A DNA stretch of 64,000 bases from RDYZ01 sp964518905 (GCA_964518905.1 CAZFJL010000004.1:67317-131316), one strand, 5' to 3'; counted from the stretch's first letter, positions 51,070 to 60,696 are shown. The notes: generated from the letters alone by a model not told the origin. Translations and numbers: made by a program.

Positions 51070-53832
51070 ATGGTCAGCAACGCAACATCTGCCTCCTACG
51101 ATCCGGCCTACAGTATCCTGCGAGCGGAGTCTGAACCCTTACGCGCGATTTTCTCACCGCGATCAATGGCAATCATCGGAGCGAGCGAAACACCGGGTAG
51201 CGTCGGTCAAACGCTATTACGTAACGCGATTTCGAGTCCCTTCGGCGGTACGGTGTATCCGGTTAATCCGAAGCGCGAAAGCGTCCTCGGGATCGAAGCC
51301 TATCCCAGCATTGGCGCGATCAGTAAACCCGTGGATCTGGCGCTGATCGCCACTCCGGCGCGGACGGTTCCCAGCGTGATTCGCGAATGCGCGGCGGCGG
51401 GCGTCAAGGGTGCGATCGTGATTTCGGCGGGGTTTAAGGAAGTCGGCGCGGCGGGGGTCGCCCTGGAGCAGGAAGTGCTGGCCGAAGCGCGAAAGGGCAA
51501 GATGCGGCTGATTGGCCCGAACTGTTTGGGCGTGATGAATCCTCATTTGGGCTTAAATGCGACCTTTGCCAGCACGATCGCCAATCCCGGCAATGTCGGT
51601 TTTATCAGTCAAAGCGGGGCGCTCTGTACCTCAATTTTGGACTGGAGTTTTCGCGAAAATGTCGGCTTTAGCGCCTTTGTCTCGATCGGCTCGATGCTCG
51701 ATGTCAACTGGGGCGATTTGATTTACTATCTCGGCGATGATCCCAACACCGACAGCATCGTCATGTATATGGAATCGATCGGCGATGCCCGATCGTTCCT
51801 CTCCGCTGCCCGCGAAGTTGCCCTGACCAAGCCGATCGTCGTAATCAAAGCCGGACGTACGGAAGCCGCCGCCAAAGCCGCCACCTCTCACACGGGAGCG
51901 CTAACGGGCAGTGATGATGTACTCGATGCCGCCTTTGAGCGCTGCGGCGTGCTGCGGGTCAACACGATCGACGACCTGTTTAACATGGCGGAAATTCTCG
52001 CCAAACAGCCCCGCCCCAAGGGTCGCAAGCTGACGATTTTGACCAATGCTGGTGGCCCTGGCGTCTTGGCAACTGATGCGCTCACCCGCGACGGCGGCGA
52101 ACTGGCTCCCCTCAGCGATCGCGTTTTAAACGACCTCAACGCCTGCCTGCCGCCCCACTGGAGCCACGGCAACCCGATCGATATTCTCGGAGATGCCGAC
52201 CCGAAACGTTACGCCGCCTCGGTGGCCGCAGCGGCGGACAATCCCGAAAGCGACGGCCTGTTGGTGGTGTTAACGCCCCAGTCGATGACCGATCCCACGG
52301 CGATCGCCAACGAACTCACGCGCTATGCCGACTCCAAAAAACCCTTACTCGCGAGCTGGATGGGTGGCGAAGTGGTCGCTGAAGGTGAAGCGATCCTGAA
52401 CCGAGCCAATATTTTCACCTTTCCCTATCCCGATACGGCGACCCACGTGTTTAACCTGATGTGGCGCTATTCCGAAAGCCTGAAAGGGCTGTACGAAACG
52501 CCGCGCATGTTGCCCGAGGGTCAGGTCAAACGGGAGCTGGTTACCCAGACGATCGCCGCGATTCGCAATTCGGGACGGACGCTGCTGACGGAGTTCGAGG
52601 CCAAGCTAGTCTTGGCGGCCTACGATATCCCGACGGTCGAGACCCGCATCGCCACGAGCGAAGATGAAGCGGTCGCGGCTGCGGACGAGATGGGCTACCC
52701 GATCGCCATCAAGATCTACTCGGAAGTCATCACCCACAAAACCGACGTCGGCGGCGTCAAACTTGACCTAACTGACGGGGAAGCGGTGCGCGAAGCCTAC
52801 CGAGCGATCGCCGCGTCTGTACGGGAAAAATTCGGCGAGGAAAATTTCGCCAAAAATTTCGAGGGCGTCACGGTGCAGCCAATGCTGGATCTTTCGGACG
52901 GCTACGAGCTAATTGTCGGCAGCAGCATCGATCCGCAATTTGGCCCCGTGTTGCTCTTTGGTACGGGCGGTCAACTGGTGGAAGTCTTTGAAGACCGGGC
53001 GATCGCCTTGCCGCCGCTGAATACGACCTTGGCACAACGGACGATCGAAAAAACCCGCATTTACAAGGCACTGCGAGGCGTCCGGGGACGCGCAGCGATC
53101 GACCTCGAAGGCTTACAGCAAATCCTCGTGCGCTTCAGCCAGCTCACTCTGGAACATCGCGCCATCAAGGAAATCGACATCAACCCGCTGCTGGTGAAAC
53201 CGGCCAATAGCGGCGGCCAGACGATCGTCGCCCTCGATGCCCGCATCGTCCTGCATGAACCCGACATGCCCTATAAGGCTCTCCCCAAGCCTGCGATTCG
53301 TCCCTACCCGATGAAATACGTTGCTCCCTGGACGACCAAAGGCGGCCACGTGGTTACCATCCGACCGATCGCCCCCGAGGATGAGCCGCTGATCGTCAAT
53401 TTTCATAAAACCCTGTCAGAGGAAAGCGTCTATCAGCGCTTTTTCCACATGATGAAACTGGGTCAGCGGGTGCTGCATTCGCGTCTGACGCGAATTTGCT
53501 TCATTGATTACGATCGCGAAATGGCGCTGGTCGCCGAAGGTCACGACCCGGAAACCGGCGAGCGCGAAATCTGGGGCATCTCGCGCTTAACGAAGCTGCA
53601 CGGCATCGATGTGGCGGAGTTTGGTTTGCTGATTAGCGATGACGCTCAGGGTCAAGGTTTGGGGGGTGAGCTACTGTCGCGGATTGTGCAAATCGGTCGC
53701 AACGAGGGGCTAGAAATCATCGAGGCAGATATTCTGGCGCAAAACCGAGCGATGCAGCATGTGGCGGAAAAGGTCGGCTTTACGATCGAGCGATCGGCGG
53801 CGGATACCGTCAAAGCGCGTCTTGTTCTCTAG
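51070..53832 (+). CDS. ADP-forming acyl-CoA synthetase fused to GNAT (Pat-like)
   Basis: A 920-residue protein in three parts. The N-terminal NDP-forming acyl-CoA synthetase alpha region (about 20-460) has CoA-binding SMAIIGASETPGSVGQ and the phosphorylated His274 in SHTGALTGSD. The beta/ATP-grasp region spans about 500-730. The C-terminal GNAT domain spans about 745-920, with GQGLGGELLSRIVQIGRNEG for acetyl-CoA. The layout is that of bacterial protein acetyltransferases of the Pat type, in which the synthetase part is often only regulatory. Here His274 is retained, so it could still make acyl-CoA. Protein lysine acetylation is the likely role. Length fits the family. Confidence 0.92.
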   Translation: MVSNATSASYDPAYSILRAESEPLRAIFSPRSMAIIGASETPGSVGQTLLRNAISSPFGGTVYPVNPKRESVLGIEAYPSIGAISKPVDLALIATPARTVPSVIRECAAAGVKGAIVISAGFKEVGAAGVALEQEVLAEARKGKMRLIGPNCLGVMNPHLGLNATFASTIANPGNVGFISQSGALCTSILDWSFRENVGFSAFVSIGSMLDVNWGDLIYYLGDDPNTDSIVMYMESIGDARSFLSAAREVALTKPIVVIKAGRTEAAAKAATSHTGALTGSDDVLDAAFERCGVLRVNTIDDLFNMAEILAKQPRPKGRKLTILTNAGGPGVLATDALTRDGGELAPLSDRVLNDLNACLPPHWSHGNPIDILGDADPKRYAASVAAAADNPESDGLLVVLTPQSMTDPTAIANELTRYADSKKPLLASWMGGEVVAEGEAILNRANIFTFPYPDTATHVFNLMWRYSESLKGLYETPRMLPEGQVKRELVTQTIAAIRNSGRTLLTEFEAKLVLAAYDIPTVETRIATSEDEAVAAADEMGYPIAIKIYSEVITHKTDVGGVKLDLTDGEAVREAYRAIAASVREKFGEENFAKNFEGVTVQPMLDLSDGYELIVGSSIDPQFGPVLLFGTGGQLVEVFEDRAIALPPLNTTLAQRTIEKTRIYKALRGVRGRAAIDLEGLQQILVRFSQLTLEHRAIKEIDINPLLVKPANSGGQTIVALDARIVLHEPDMPYKALPKPAIRPYPMKYVAPWTTKGGHVVTIRPIAPEDEPLIVNFHKTLSEESVYQRFFHMMKLGQRVLHSRLTRICFIDYDREMALVAEGHDPETGEREIWGISRLTKLHGIDVAEFGLLISDDAQGQGLGGELLSRIVQIGRNEGLEIIEADILAQNRAMQHVAEKVGFTIERSAADTVKARLVL

Positions 53833-53916
53833 AATCTGGAATCACTCGCGATCGAGGCTCGGACTCGTAGACTCGTAGAACCAACATCGGCGGGGATCGT
53901 TCACTCCGCCGACCGT

Positions 53917-54414
53917 TTACCCCTCGTCGCTGCGAACATGACCCACGATCTCGGCATAATCATCGCCCAAAATTTCCCGTAAGTACATCGAATCCCAGTA
54001 TTGGTAATAGCGTGTTTTAGCCAGTGCATAACGCGCCGCGCGAAGCTTTTCCTTGGGTTGGCAGAGGATGAGATTATACGCACCGTTACTGGTGATCGCG
54101 CCGTTAATGTCGGTTATCCGATCGCGAGAATCGGCCAAAAAAACGAGATCCGGATAGGTAGCATTCAGCGTACGGCAAGACCTATCAAGTTCCGCCATCT
54201 CGACCTGATCCGGCAACACATAGATCACCACATCGAAGGGAATCGCGGGCGGTACAATCTCGCCGTCCGCTCTGACGATCATGGTATTTCGAGCTAGATG
54301 AGCAAATGGGCAGACCGCAGACCCACCGAGGCGATCGTCCGGCTGTGCGATCACCGCAATCCAGTGCAGCAAATCAGAACGAGTCGTCTCGTCCAACGTC
54401 GAGGCAAAATTCAT
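53917..54414 (-). CDS. Uncharacterised conserved protein
   Basis: A 165-residue soluble protein that I cannot assign. Visible elements are GGSAVCPFAHLARNTMIVRA near the start, an FDVVIYVLPDQ strand, and a late segment NLILCQPKEKLRAARYALAK followed by KTRYYQYWDSMY. The CPFAH element could bind metal or a cofactor. There are no membrane segments. It is convergent with the acyl-CoA synthetase gene (84 bases between stops) and is followed on the other side by the YdcF-like gene. Confidence 0.7.
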   Translation of the reverse strand: MNFASTLDETTRSDLLHWIAVIAQPDDRLGGSAVCPFAHLARNTMIVRADGEIVPPAIPFDVVIYVLPDQVEMAELDRSCRTLNATYPDLVFLADSRDRITDINGAITSNGAYNLILCQPKEKLRAARYALAKTRYYQYWDSMYLREILGDDYAEIVGHVRSDEG

Positions 54415-54533
54415 GACACCGCTTTAAACAGGACGTACTTCAGCCTCCATCGTTATACAAGTTTTTAGCAATTTTTCTTAGCAATTTTTTTTAGCAAGCT
54501 TGAATGTGTTGATCGAGTCTCAATTCATAGCAT

Positions 54534-55148
54534 TCAGCGCGTCTGCCACCAGGCTTTGACCGTCGCGATCGCCTCGCGCAAGCTATATTCCGTCATCGAT
54601 CGATAACGATACACCCCCCAATCTCGCACCCCTACACCGATCGCATCTACGCCCAACCGACGGCAAATATAGACCGCACGCGGCAAATGATACTCCTGGG
54701 TGACGAGAATGGCGCGATCGATGCCGAACTCACGCCGCGCCCGATCGCAGGTCGCGTACGTATTCAGCCCAAACCGATCCACCGCGATCGCCGCCTCCGG
54801 CACACCGCGATCGATCGCAAACTGTCGCATCGCCCCCACCTCGTTGTACTCCGGCACACGATTATCGCCGGACATCAACAGCCGATCCACCTTGCCCAAC
54901 TGATATAGCGCAATTCCTGCCCGCACGCGATCGGCCAACATCGGCGTCGGCGTACCATCCGCCCACACCCCCGCCCCAAAGACGATCGCCACCGGATAGA
55001 CCCCTGCTTCCTCCGGCGCATTCACGCGATACAACCGCGTCATGTAGCGCACATATGCCCCACAGCCCAACATAACGATCGCCGCGATCAGGACACTCCA
55101 TCCTAGCCACCCGGCCAGCGACATTAACGGCGTTAGGATTCGGTTCAT
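54534..55148 (-). CDS. YdcF/SanA-family membrane protein (DUF218)
   Basis: A 204-residue protein with an N-terminal membrane helix (about 10-33) and a periplasmic DUF218 domain. VAIVFGAGVWADGTPTPML, RLLMSGDNRVPEYNEVGAM and ILVTQEYHLPRAVYI are the family motifs; the second and third hold conserved Asp, Glu and His. The E. coli member SanA is linked to envelope permeability and vancomycin sensitivity, others to envelope polymer handling. The ATG at 55148 is preferred to an upstream frame at 55187, because the helix then follows closely. Confidence 0.88.
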   Translation of the reverse strand: MNRILTPLMSLAGWLGWSVLIAAIVMLGCGAYVRYMTRLYRVNAPEEAGVYPVAIVFGAGVWADGTPTPMLADRVRAGIALYQLGKVDRLLMSGDNRVPEYNEVGAMRQFAIDRGVPEAAIAVDRFGLNTYATCDRARREFGIDRAILVTQEYHLPRAVYICRRLGVDAIGVGVRDWGVYRYRSMTEYSLREAIATVKAWWQTR

Positions 55149-55452
55149 CAGATTCGGCTCATCCGGTTCATAGCGAAAAAACAACACGTCTCGCTAGGAT
55201 ACCGATCACTTCAGCCGATCGCCAAATGCGAGCGGTCTAGTCGCACCGTCATGGCAATACGCCCACGATACCGTATACGTTTTGCCGACTAATATGTAAG
55301 TCCTGATAAACAAGAAAATAACGTGCCGCAAGCCATACACCGCACAGAGCCAAAGTGTAGGAATCGTAGCACGCCAAGCAACAGAACCAAATTCTCGATC
55401 CACTATCCAACAAGCTCGCAGATAGAGGCTGGAGATCTTGAAGCTCGATCGA
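55149..55452. other. Intergenic region, no gene
   Basis: About 300 bases between the DUF218 gene and the methyltransferase gene. No repeat, hairpin or credible protein frame is seen. Confidence 0.4.
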
Positions 55453-56361
55453 TCAAATCATCGGGCGAGATGCAACACACATCAGCGACAACGCCGCGTC
55501 CCGCGAATCTGGATCGACTCCCGAAAGCCACTGCGCCATACGATACTTACGCGACGATCGGCCAATTTTTCCCTCAAAAATAGCCGAACCCGTATCGTGG
55601 TTATGCGGATAAACCGCAGTTTGAAAGCCCAGCGGATCGAGAATACGGTGATAAAACTCCGTCGTCATGCCATCACCGGGCGTATGATGCGCTTCACTGG
55701 CTAAAGCACACTCCTGTTCCGATCCAGATCCATGTCCCCCGCGTCCCATCATGCGGTAGATCGGTAGCCGAGCTTCCCACAAAAAACGCGCCAATCCGGT
55801 GAAATGCCACGCTGTTTTTTGCAGATCGTGATCACACACCAGCACTCCTCCCGGCTTCACCAGTCGCGCCGCTTCCGTCAGCGCCGCATCCATATCATCG
55901 CAGTGATGCAAGCTCGCATTAATCACGACAATATCCGCAATCTCAGATTTCAATGGCAAATTTTGGGCATCTGCAAGCAGGGGCTGATATCCGATTTCCT
56001 GAGCCATCTTCAGACCCCCAAGACTGACATCTACACCGATCAGCAACTTCGGACGTCCCCCCAACGATGCAAACACATTCCCCGGCCCACACCCGATATC
56101 GACCACCACTTGATCGTCCCATGATCCTGTCGCCGTGTGCCAGCGATCGATAAACGCAGAATCACGATGACATGCATCAAAATACGATTTCGCCCACTGT
56201 GGATGCCCAAAGTACTGAGCATTGGCCGCTAATGCAAGGGTCAAGTTTTTGGGGGAGATCGTCGCCATGGGAATGTCATCAATGACATCAAGTAGGGCTG
56301 ATTCTTTGACGTAGCCATCTAAGGCAACAAACGAAATGGGAAGTCTATCATTCAGCAGCAT
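55453..56361 (-). CDS. Class I SAM-dependent methyltransferase
   Basis: A 302-residue methyltransferase of the UbiE/Methyltransf_11 type. Motif I is VVVDIGCGPGNVFASLG, followed by LIGVDVSLGGLKMAQEI (motif II) and VVINASLHHCDDMDAALTEA with VKPGGVLVCDHD. The N-terminal 90 residues form an extra segment. The substrate is unknown. ATG 56361 is preceded by GGTGA about eight bases upstream; an upstream TTG at 56373 gives four more residues. The start side abuts an AT-rich region. Confidence 0.87.
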   Translation of the reverse strand: MLLNDRLPISFVALDGYVKESALLDVIDDIPMATISPKNLTLALAANAQYFGHPQWAKSYFDACHRDSAFIDRWHTATGSWDDQVVVDIGCGPGNVFASLGGRPKLLIGVDVSLGGLKMAQEIGYQPLLADAQNLPLKSEIADIVVINASLHHCDDMDAALTEAARLVKPGGVLVCDHDLQKTAWHFTGLARFLWEARLPIYRMMGRGGHGSGSEQECALASEAHHTPGDGMTTEFYHRILDPLGFQTAVYPHNHDTGSAIFEGKIGRSSRKYRMAQWLSGVDPDSRDAALSLMCVASRPMI

Positions 56362-57030
56362 TTCATTCACCAATCAAGATTAGGGGTTATGGACGTAGCC
56401 CTGAGCGCGAGACCCGTTCGCCCTTGTACAGTGGCGCTTCTAGATGTATGGCTCATGCAGGCAAAACGGGATGCTCGACGAGTCAACCCAGTGAAAAGGC
56501 GCAGTGCCTATGGCAGGGGATTGAGTTACTTCAGTATTTACACTGTATCTATTTTTTTGTCGATTGCAAGCCCCTTTCAAAAACTTTGCAAAAGCTTTAA
56601 AAATGCGGGAAAAACACTAGATTTTTTGAATTTATTAGTTAGATTTTGATTTTTTTGAACATAGCTAATCGCTCAAAATGCAATTTATTAGCTAGCAAAA
56701 AAGATTAAAAACCGAGTTCTATGACTACAAAAAAAATGACAATTAGACATTTTTTGCACTTTCTGCATGAAAAACAAAACAATGTAAGTTTTACCCAGAA
56801 AGGGTTTCAGGGCTTTACGCCTGTATTTATATTTGTTTTTTTATTGATTTTATTTTTTGACAATTTTTAATTTTTAATTTATTGCTTTAGACAAAAAAAG
56901 AGCTTGTCGTAGATTTGCGACAAGCTCTTGAGAGTTTTTGGTGTTTTTTAGGATTTTATAAGCAGATTTACTTACAAGACTCTAAATAAACTCGATCAAG
57001 CATGAGTCATGCCTGCGAGATAGGCGGCAG
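56362..57030. other. Long AT-rich intergenic region with one terminator
   Basis: About 670 bases, strikingly AT-rich from 56520 to 56900. A 49-codon frame (56721-56870) has a hydrophobic, Phe-rich end but no support as a gene. The hairpin at 56892-56929 ends the Ycf51 gene transcript. I see no transposase or repeat. Confidence 0.5.
56892..56929 (-). terminator. Terminator of the Ycf51 gene
   Basis: AAGAGCTTGTCG pairs with CGACAAGCTCTT around TAGATTTG. On the minus strand it is followed by seven T, the arrangement of an intrinsic terminator for the gene at 57031-57573. Confidence 0.88.
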
Positions 57031-57573
57031 TTAGCGGCTGGCAAGGAGCCGATCGCGCTTTGCAAAGGCCGCATCATCGATCTGGATGTTGATGGTGTTG
57101 TCCTCAGTGCTCGATAGCGCCCGCACTGCGCGGCCAAGGTAGAGCGCCTCAGAGGTTGTGTTGTTGGGATGGACGATCGTCCGCGCCCGGATTTCTAGCT
57201 CGCGACCGGCACGGCCATAGGTCGTTTTGTTGAGGACGACCTGTTGTAAAGTCGCTTCGACCTCCGCCGGTGTCGTTTCCGGTGCGACGGCGATCGTCAT
57301 CCGCGATCCGCCATTGTCAAACACAAGTTTGTACGAAGTTGCCCCCGAGACGATCGTCGGCGCGAAGGGGACGATACTTAGCGCAAAGAGTCCGCCGGTT
57401 AGGACAAGCGTAAAGCTGGTGACGCCGACGAGACGATAGCGAAAGCCCCACTTAAAGACGAATGCGAGGATCGTTAGGACGGCAAAAACTCCGGCGAGTT
57501 CAAGGGTGTACTGGGTCGCGATCGCAAAATCGGCGGTACTGAATAGGCTTGAAGTGGTTTCAGCGTCGTTCAT
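57031..57573 (-). CDS. ycf51: Ycf51-family (DUF2518) membrane protein
   Basis: A 180-residue protein conserved in cyanobacteria and some plastids. Two membrane helices lie near the start (about 22-41 LELAGVFAVLTILAFVFKWG and about 50-68). The rest is a mixed alpha/beta domain (SYKLVFDNGGSRMTIAVAPE, GRELEIRARTIVHPN). Function is unknown; a thylakoid or plasma membrane site is likely. The ATG has no strong Shine-Dalgarno sequence. A terminator follows at 56892. It is divergent from the RHH-Ycf46 set, 392 bases away. Confidence 0.88.
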   Translation of the reverse strand: MNDAETTSSLFSTADFAIATQYTLELAGVFAVLTILAFVFKWGFRYRLVGVTSFTLVLTGGLFALSIVPFAPTIVSGATSYKLVFDNGGSRMTIAVAPETTPAEVEATLQQVVLNKTTYGRAGRELEIRARTIVHPNNTTSEALYLGRAVRALSSTEDNTINIQIDDAAFAKRDRLLASR

Positions 57574-57900
57574 GAATACGATTAAAGAGACGTGTTAAAG
57601 GAAGTGGGTCGGCAGGTTGGTCACGACAAACCGTGAAAACCTGATCGACCCACATTCTCACCCGAAAGGGGACATCATCGGCGCACCGGTAACCCAAACC
57701 TCACAGGTTTCACCCACAGACCGTCACAATCTCGCCAACTGAAACCCAGCGAGCACCCACAGGATGTAAATTCACCGCAAGCCACGCCATACCCAGCGCC
57801 ACAGCTAACCTTTGAACCGTACAAACTCGCAAGCCTTCTGTCCGTAATTCTACTTATGTAAACAAACGTTACAAAAAAGACGTCAAAACGCTATTCTGTC

Positions 57901-57929
57901 TTGACGCTTCCGTGTAGGATCGCTATATT
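57901..57929 (+). promoter_or_regulatory. Sigma70-type promoter of the RHH-ycf46 operon
   Basis: TTGACG (57901-57906) and TATATT (57924-57929) are separated by exactly 17 bases. A start near 57936 would give a leader of about 30 bases before the ATG at 57966. It is the best-formed promoter I found. The preceding 330 bases carry no gene. Confidence 0.7.
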
Positions 57930-57965
57930 CAAGTTCATACAGGGGTCGAAACACCCAACAAACGT

Positions 57966-58310
57966 ATGCAAGACAAACAGAAAGTCACGTTATATCTGTC
58001 TCAAGAGCTGCATCGCAATCTCAAGGTTCGTGCAGCGATTGATGGTGAACCGATGTCCTCGCTCGCGGAACGCGCCTTGCTCTTTTATTTAGAGCATCCC
58101 GAAGCGATCGCAGAGATGGAAGCCTCGATCGGCCAAAACCACAGGCTCTATCACTGCCCCGATTGCTCAACTCCCGTTGTCGTTCGTGACGACGAGCTTG
58201 TCTCGGTCGCCAGCGTGTCGAGTCTGTTAGAAGATGAGACGATTGACGAGTTGAAGATCAGTCCGCAAGTCGATCGGTCTGCGGGTGAGGGCAACCTCGT
58301 TACCTGCTAG
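57966..58310 (+). CDS. Ribbon-helix-helix protein with a CPDC zinc-like motif
   Basis: A 114-residue protein. The first 45 residues (KVTLYLSQELHRNLKVRAAI, then SSLAERALLFYLEHP) are a CopG/Arc-type ribbon-helix-helix, so it should bind DNA as a dimer. Residues 60-75 contain HRLYHCPDCSTPVVVRDDEL, a pair of cysteines that may bind metal. The C-terminal 35 residues are acidic. It is first in line with ycf46 and ycf35, and I infer it may regulate this operon. In Synechocystis a short gene precedes the Ycf46 gene in a stress-responsive operon; whether this is its orthologue should be checked. Confidence 0.82.
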   Translation: MQDKQKVTLYLSQELHRNLKVRAAIDGEPMSSLAERALLFYLEHPEAIAEMEASIGQNHRLYHCPDCSTPVVVRDDELVSVASVSSLLEDETIDELKISPQVDRSAGEGNLVTC

Positions 58311-58482
58311 CCCAAAGATCAAATTGCGCGTTCAAGCTAACCGTTCAAGCCAGTCGTAAATTCTCGCCTAACGTATTCTTCTTCTTTAAATACGTAAATA
58401 CGTAAATCCCCAAATCTCCCAGATTCCCACAATCCCAGACTCTATGTAGTCCTCATCTATCCTCTGTACGTAGGTCAATTCC

Positions 58483-59994
58483 ATGAGAGAAGAGCTAAAT
58501 ATTCTCATCCAAGCTCAATATCCCCTGATCTACCTCGTTACCTTTGAGGAGGAGCGGGCAGAGCAATCGATCGCTACCTTAGCCAAGTCGCTGCCGTCAC
58601 TTCCGAAGGTTTTTTCCTGGACTGTGACCAAAGGACTCAGCGAAGTGAATGAAGCGGCGGGAGGTAGTCCTCACAACACCATTTCCCCCGAAGCTGCGCT
58701 GGATTGGGTGGTACGTCACAAAGGGCCTGGGATCTATATATTTAAAGACTTACATCCTTTTCTCGATAATCCCAGTGTGACCCGTTCTTTGCGGGATGCG
58801 GTGGCTTATTTCAAAGGCAGCGACAAATCGATCATCCTCATGTCGCCGGTGCAAAATATCCCGACGGAGATGGAAAAAGAGGTTGTCGTCCTCGATTTTG
58901 CGCTACCAGACATGAGCGAGCTTAACCGGGTGCTCAATACCCAATTGCTCGACAGCAGCAGCCCGCGACCGACGCCGAGTGCGCGTGAAAAACTGCTGAC
59001 GGCAACTCTGGGCTTAACGAAGGATGAAGCCGAGAAGGTGTATCGCAAAGCCTGTGTCAAGGCGGGTCAGTTGACCGAAGCGGAGGTTGAGATTGTTCTC
59101 TCCGAGAAGAAGCAACTGATTAAGCGCAACGGCATTCTGGAGTATATCGAGGAAGACGAGACACTTGATTCGATCGGTGGTCTCGAAGAACTCAAGCATT
59201 GGTTATTTCAGCGATCGGGTGCATTTACCGAGAAAGCGCGGGAGTATGGTCTCCCCCAACCGAAGGGAATGCTAATCCTCGGGGTTCCCGGCTGCGGTAA
59301 ATCGCTGATTGCGAAAACGACCTCGCGACTGTGGGGCTTGCCGCTGCTGCGCCTTGATATTGGCCGCGTCTATGACGGCTCCACCGTCGGCCGATCGGAA
59401 GCCAACCTGCGAAACGCCCTCAAGACCGCCGAGTCGATTTCGCCCGCGATCCTGTTCATCGATGAACTCGATAAAGCCTTTGCCGGTGGTGCAGGCTCGG
59501 CAGACTCCGACGGTGGAACCTCTAGCCGGATCTTCGGGTCGTTCCTGACCTGGATGCAGGAGAAAACTTCGCCGGTGTTCGTGATGGCTACGGCTAACCG
59601 CGTCGATCGGCTTCCCGGCGAGTTTCTCCGCAAAGGTCGCTTCGATGAGATCTTCTTCGTTGACCTGCCCAACGTCGATGAGCGTGAGGACATCTACCGG
59701 ATTCACCTCGAAAAGCGTCGCCCGCAGATCGATCGCTTCAATCTCAATCAGCTCGCGAAAGTCTCTGAGGGCTTCTCCGGCGCTGAGATTGAGCAAGCGA
59801 TCGTCGCCGCGATGTACGAAGCCTTTGCCCAAAATCGCGAATTCACCCAGCTCGACATCATCGCCGCCGTCAAATCGACGCTGCCGCTCTCCAAGACGAT
59901 GACCGAGCAGGTGACTGCGCTGCGAGACTGGGCGCGACAGCGAGCGCGACCCGCCGCGTCTTCCATGGCTGACTATCAGCGCATGGAATCTTAA
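58483..59994 (+). CDS. ycf46: Ycf46 AAA+ ATPase
   Basis: A 503-residue AAA+ protein conserved in cyanobacteria and red-algal plastids. An N-terminal domain (about 1-220; ILIQAQYPLIYLVTFEEERA) precedes the AAA core. Walker A is GVPGCGKS (267-274), Walker B ILFIDELD (D327-E328), sensor 1 ATANRVD, and the second region of homology LRKGRFDEIFFVDLPN supplies the arginine finger. The C-terminal helical lid ends near residue 480. It should form a hexamer acting on proteins. Ycf46 has been implicated in CO2 utilisation in Synechocystis. It is 172 bases after the RHH gene and 159 before ycf35. Confidence 0.96.
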   Translation: MREELNILIQAQYPLIYLVTFEEERAEQSIATLAKSLPSLPKVFSWTVTKGLSEVNEAAGGSPHNTISPEAALDWVVRHKGPGIYIFKDLHPFLDNPSVTRSLRDAVAYFKGSDKSIILMSPVQNIPTEMEKEVVVLDFALPDMSELNRVLNTQLLDSSSPRPTPSAREKLLTATLGLTKDEAEKVYRKACVKAGQLTEAEVEIVLSEKKQLIKRNGILEYIEEDETLDSIGGLEELKHWLFQRSGAFTEKAREYGLPQPKGMLILGVPGCGKSLIAKTTSRLWGLPLLRLDIGRVYDGSTVGRSEANLRNALKTAESISPAILFIDELDKAFAGGAGSADSDGGTSSRIFGSFLTWMQEKTSPVFVMATANRVDRLPGEFLRKGRFDEIFFVDLPNVDEREDIYRIHLEKRRPQIDRFNLNQLAKVSEGFSGAEIEQAIVAAMYEAFAQNREFTQLDIIAAVKSTLPLSKTMTEQVTALRDWARQRARPAASSMADYQRMES

Positions 59995-60153
59995 AAGCTT
60001 TCTCGCTCGATCGCAACTCTCAACACGCGATCGGGCGGGCAAAGGTTAGCTCACCGGCTTCACCACCCGAGCTAACAGCACCGTGCCATCCCGGCACTAT
60101 AACCAAACCAAACACACCAACACACGTTTGCAATCCCCTAGGAGAAATCCCTC

Positions 60154-60507
60154 ATGTCTCACTTCAGCACCCTGCGCACCAAAATCACCGACGCCACCGT
60201 TCTCAAATCCGCCTTGAGCGATCTCGGCATCCAGACCAAGACCGAAGCGGACATTCGCGGCTACAACGGTCAGCGTGTTCGCGCTGACATCGTCGCCGTT
60301 CTCGAAGGCGACTACGATCTCGGCTGGGCGTGCAACAGCGACGGCTCTTTCGATCTAATCGCTGACCTTTGGGGCGTCGCGAAAAAGCACAACCAAACGG
60401 AACTGATCAACTCGATCAATCAAAAGTACGCAGTTAACAAAACCCTGGCGGAAGTTCGCCGTCCCGGCCTACAAAACGCCAATGTCAAGCTGGTCGTCCA
60501 AAAATAA
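60154..60507 (+). CDS. ycf35: Ycf35-family (DUF1257) protein
   Basis: A 117-residue protein beginning MSHFSTLRTKITDATVLKSA, the DUF1257/Ycf35 signature. It continues IQTKTEADIRGYNGQRVRAD and LGWACNSDGSFDLIADLWG. The family is conserved in cyanobacteria and plastids with no settled function. The start has AGGAGA eight bases upstream (60140-60145). It ends the RHH-ycf46-ycf35 set; a strong terminator lies 43 bases after the stop. Confidence 0.93.
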   Translation: MSHFSTLRTKITDATVLKSALSDLGIQTKTEADIRGYNGQRVRADIVAVLEGDYDLGWACNSDGSFDLIADLWGVAKKHNQTELINSINQKYAVNKTLAEVRRPGLQNANVKLVVQK

Positions 60508-60549
60508 CTTCAATTTTCGCGCGTTCCTATCCTTCCCCTAACAACCTCT

Positions 60550-60585
60550 AGCTAGCTTTTTCTTTGAAGAAGCTAGCTTTTTTTT
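60550..60585 (+). terminator. Intrinsic terminator after ycf35
   Basis: AGCTAGCTT pairs with AAGCTAGCT across a short T- and A-containing loop, followed by eight T. It ends the ycf46-ycf35 transcription unit. Confidence 0.88.
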
Positions 60586-60696
60586 GCATTATTTTCTGTC
60601 AATTGGCTTGCAGGAGAAAACCCAACATCAGCGTTGTAGAGATTCCGTTGGGTTGTGGGCAAAAACGATTGTGTTCGGACAGTGTTTCCAAACACC

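Noticed and set aside
56721..56870. A 49-codon frame with a Phe-rich hydrophobic end
   Set aside because: It arises in a run of A and T, has no Shine-Dalgarno sequence and no recognisable protein pattern.
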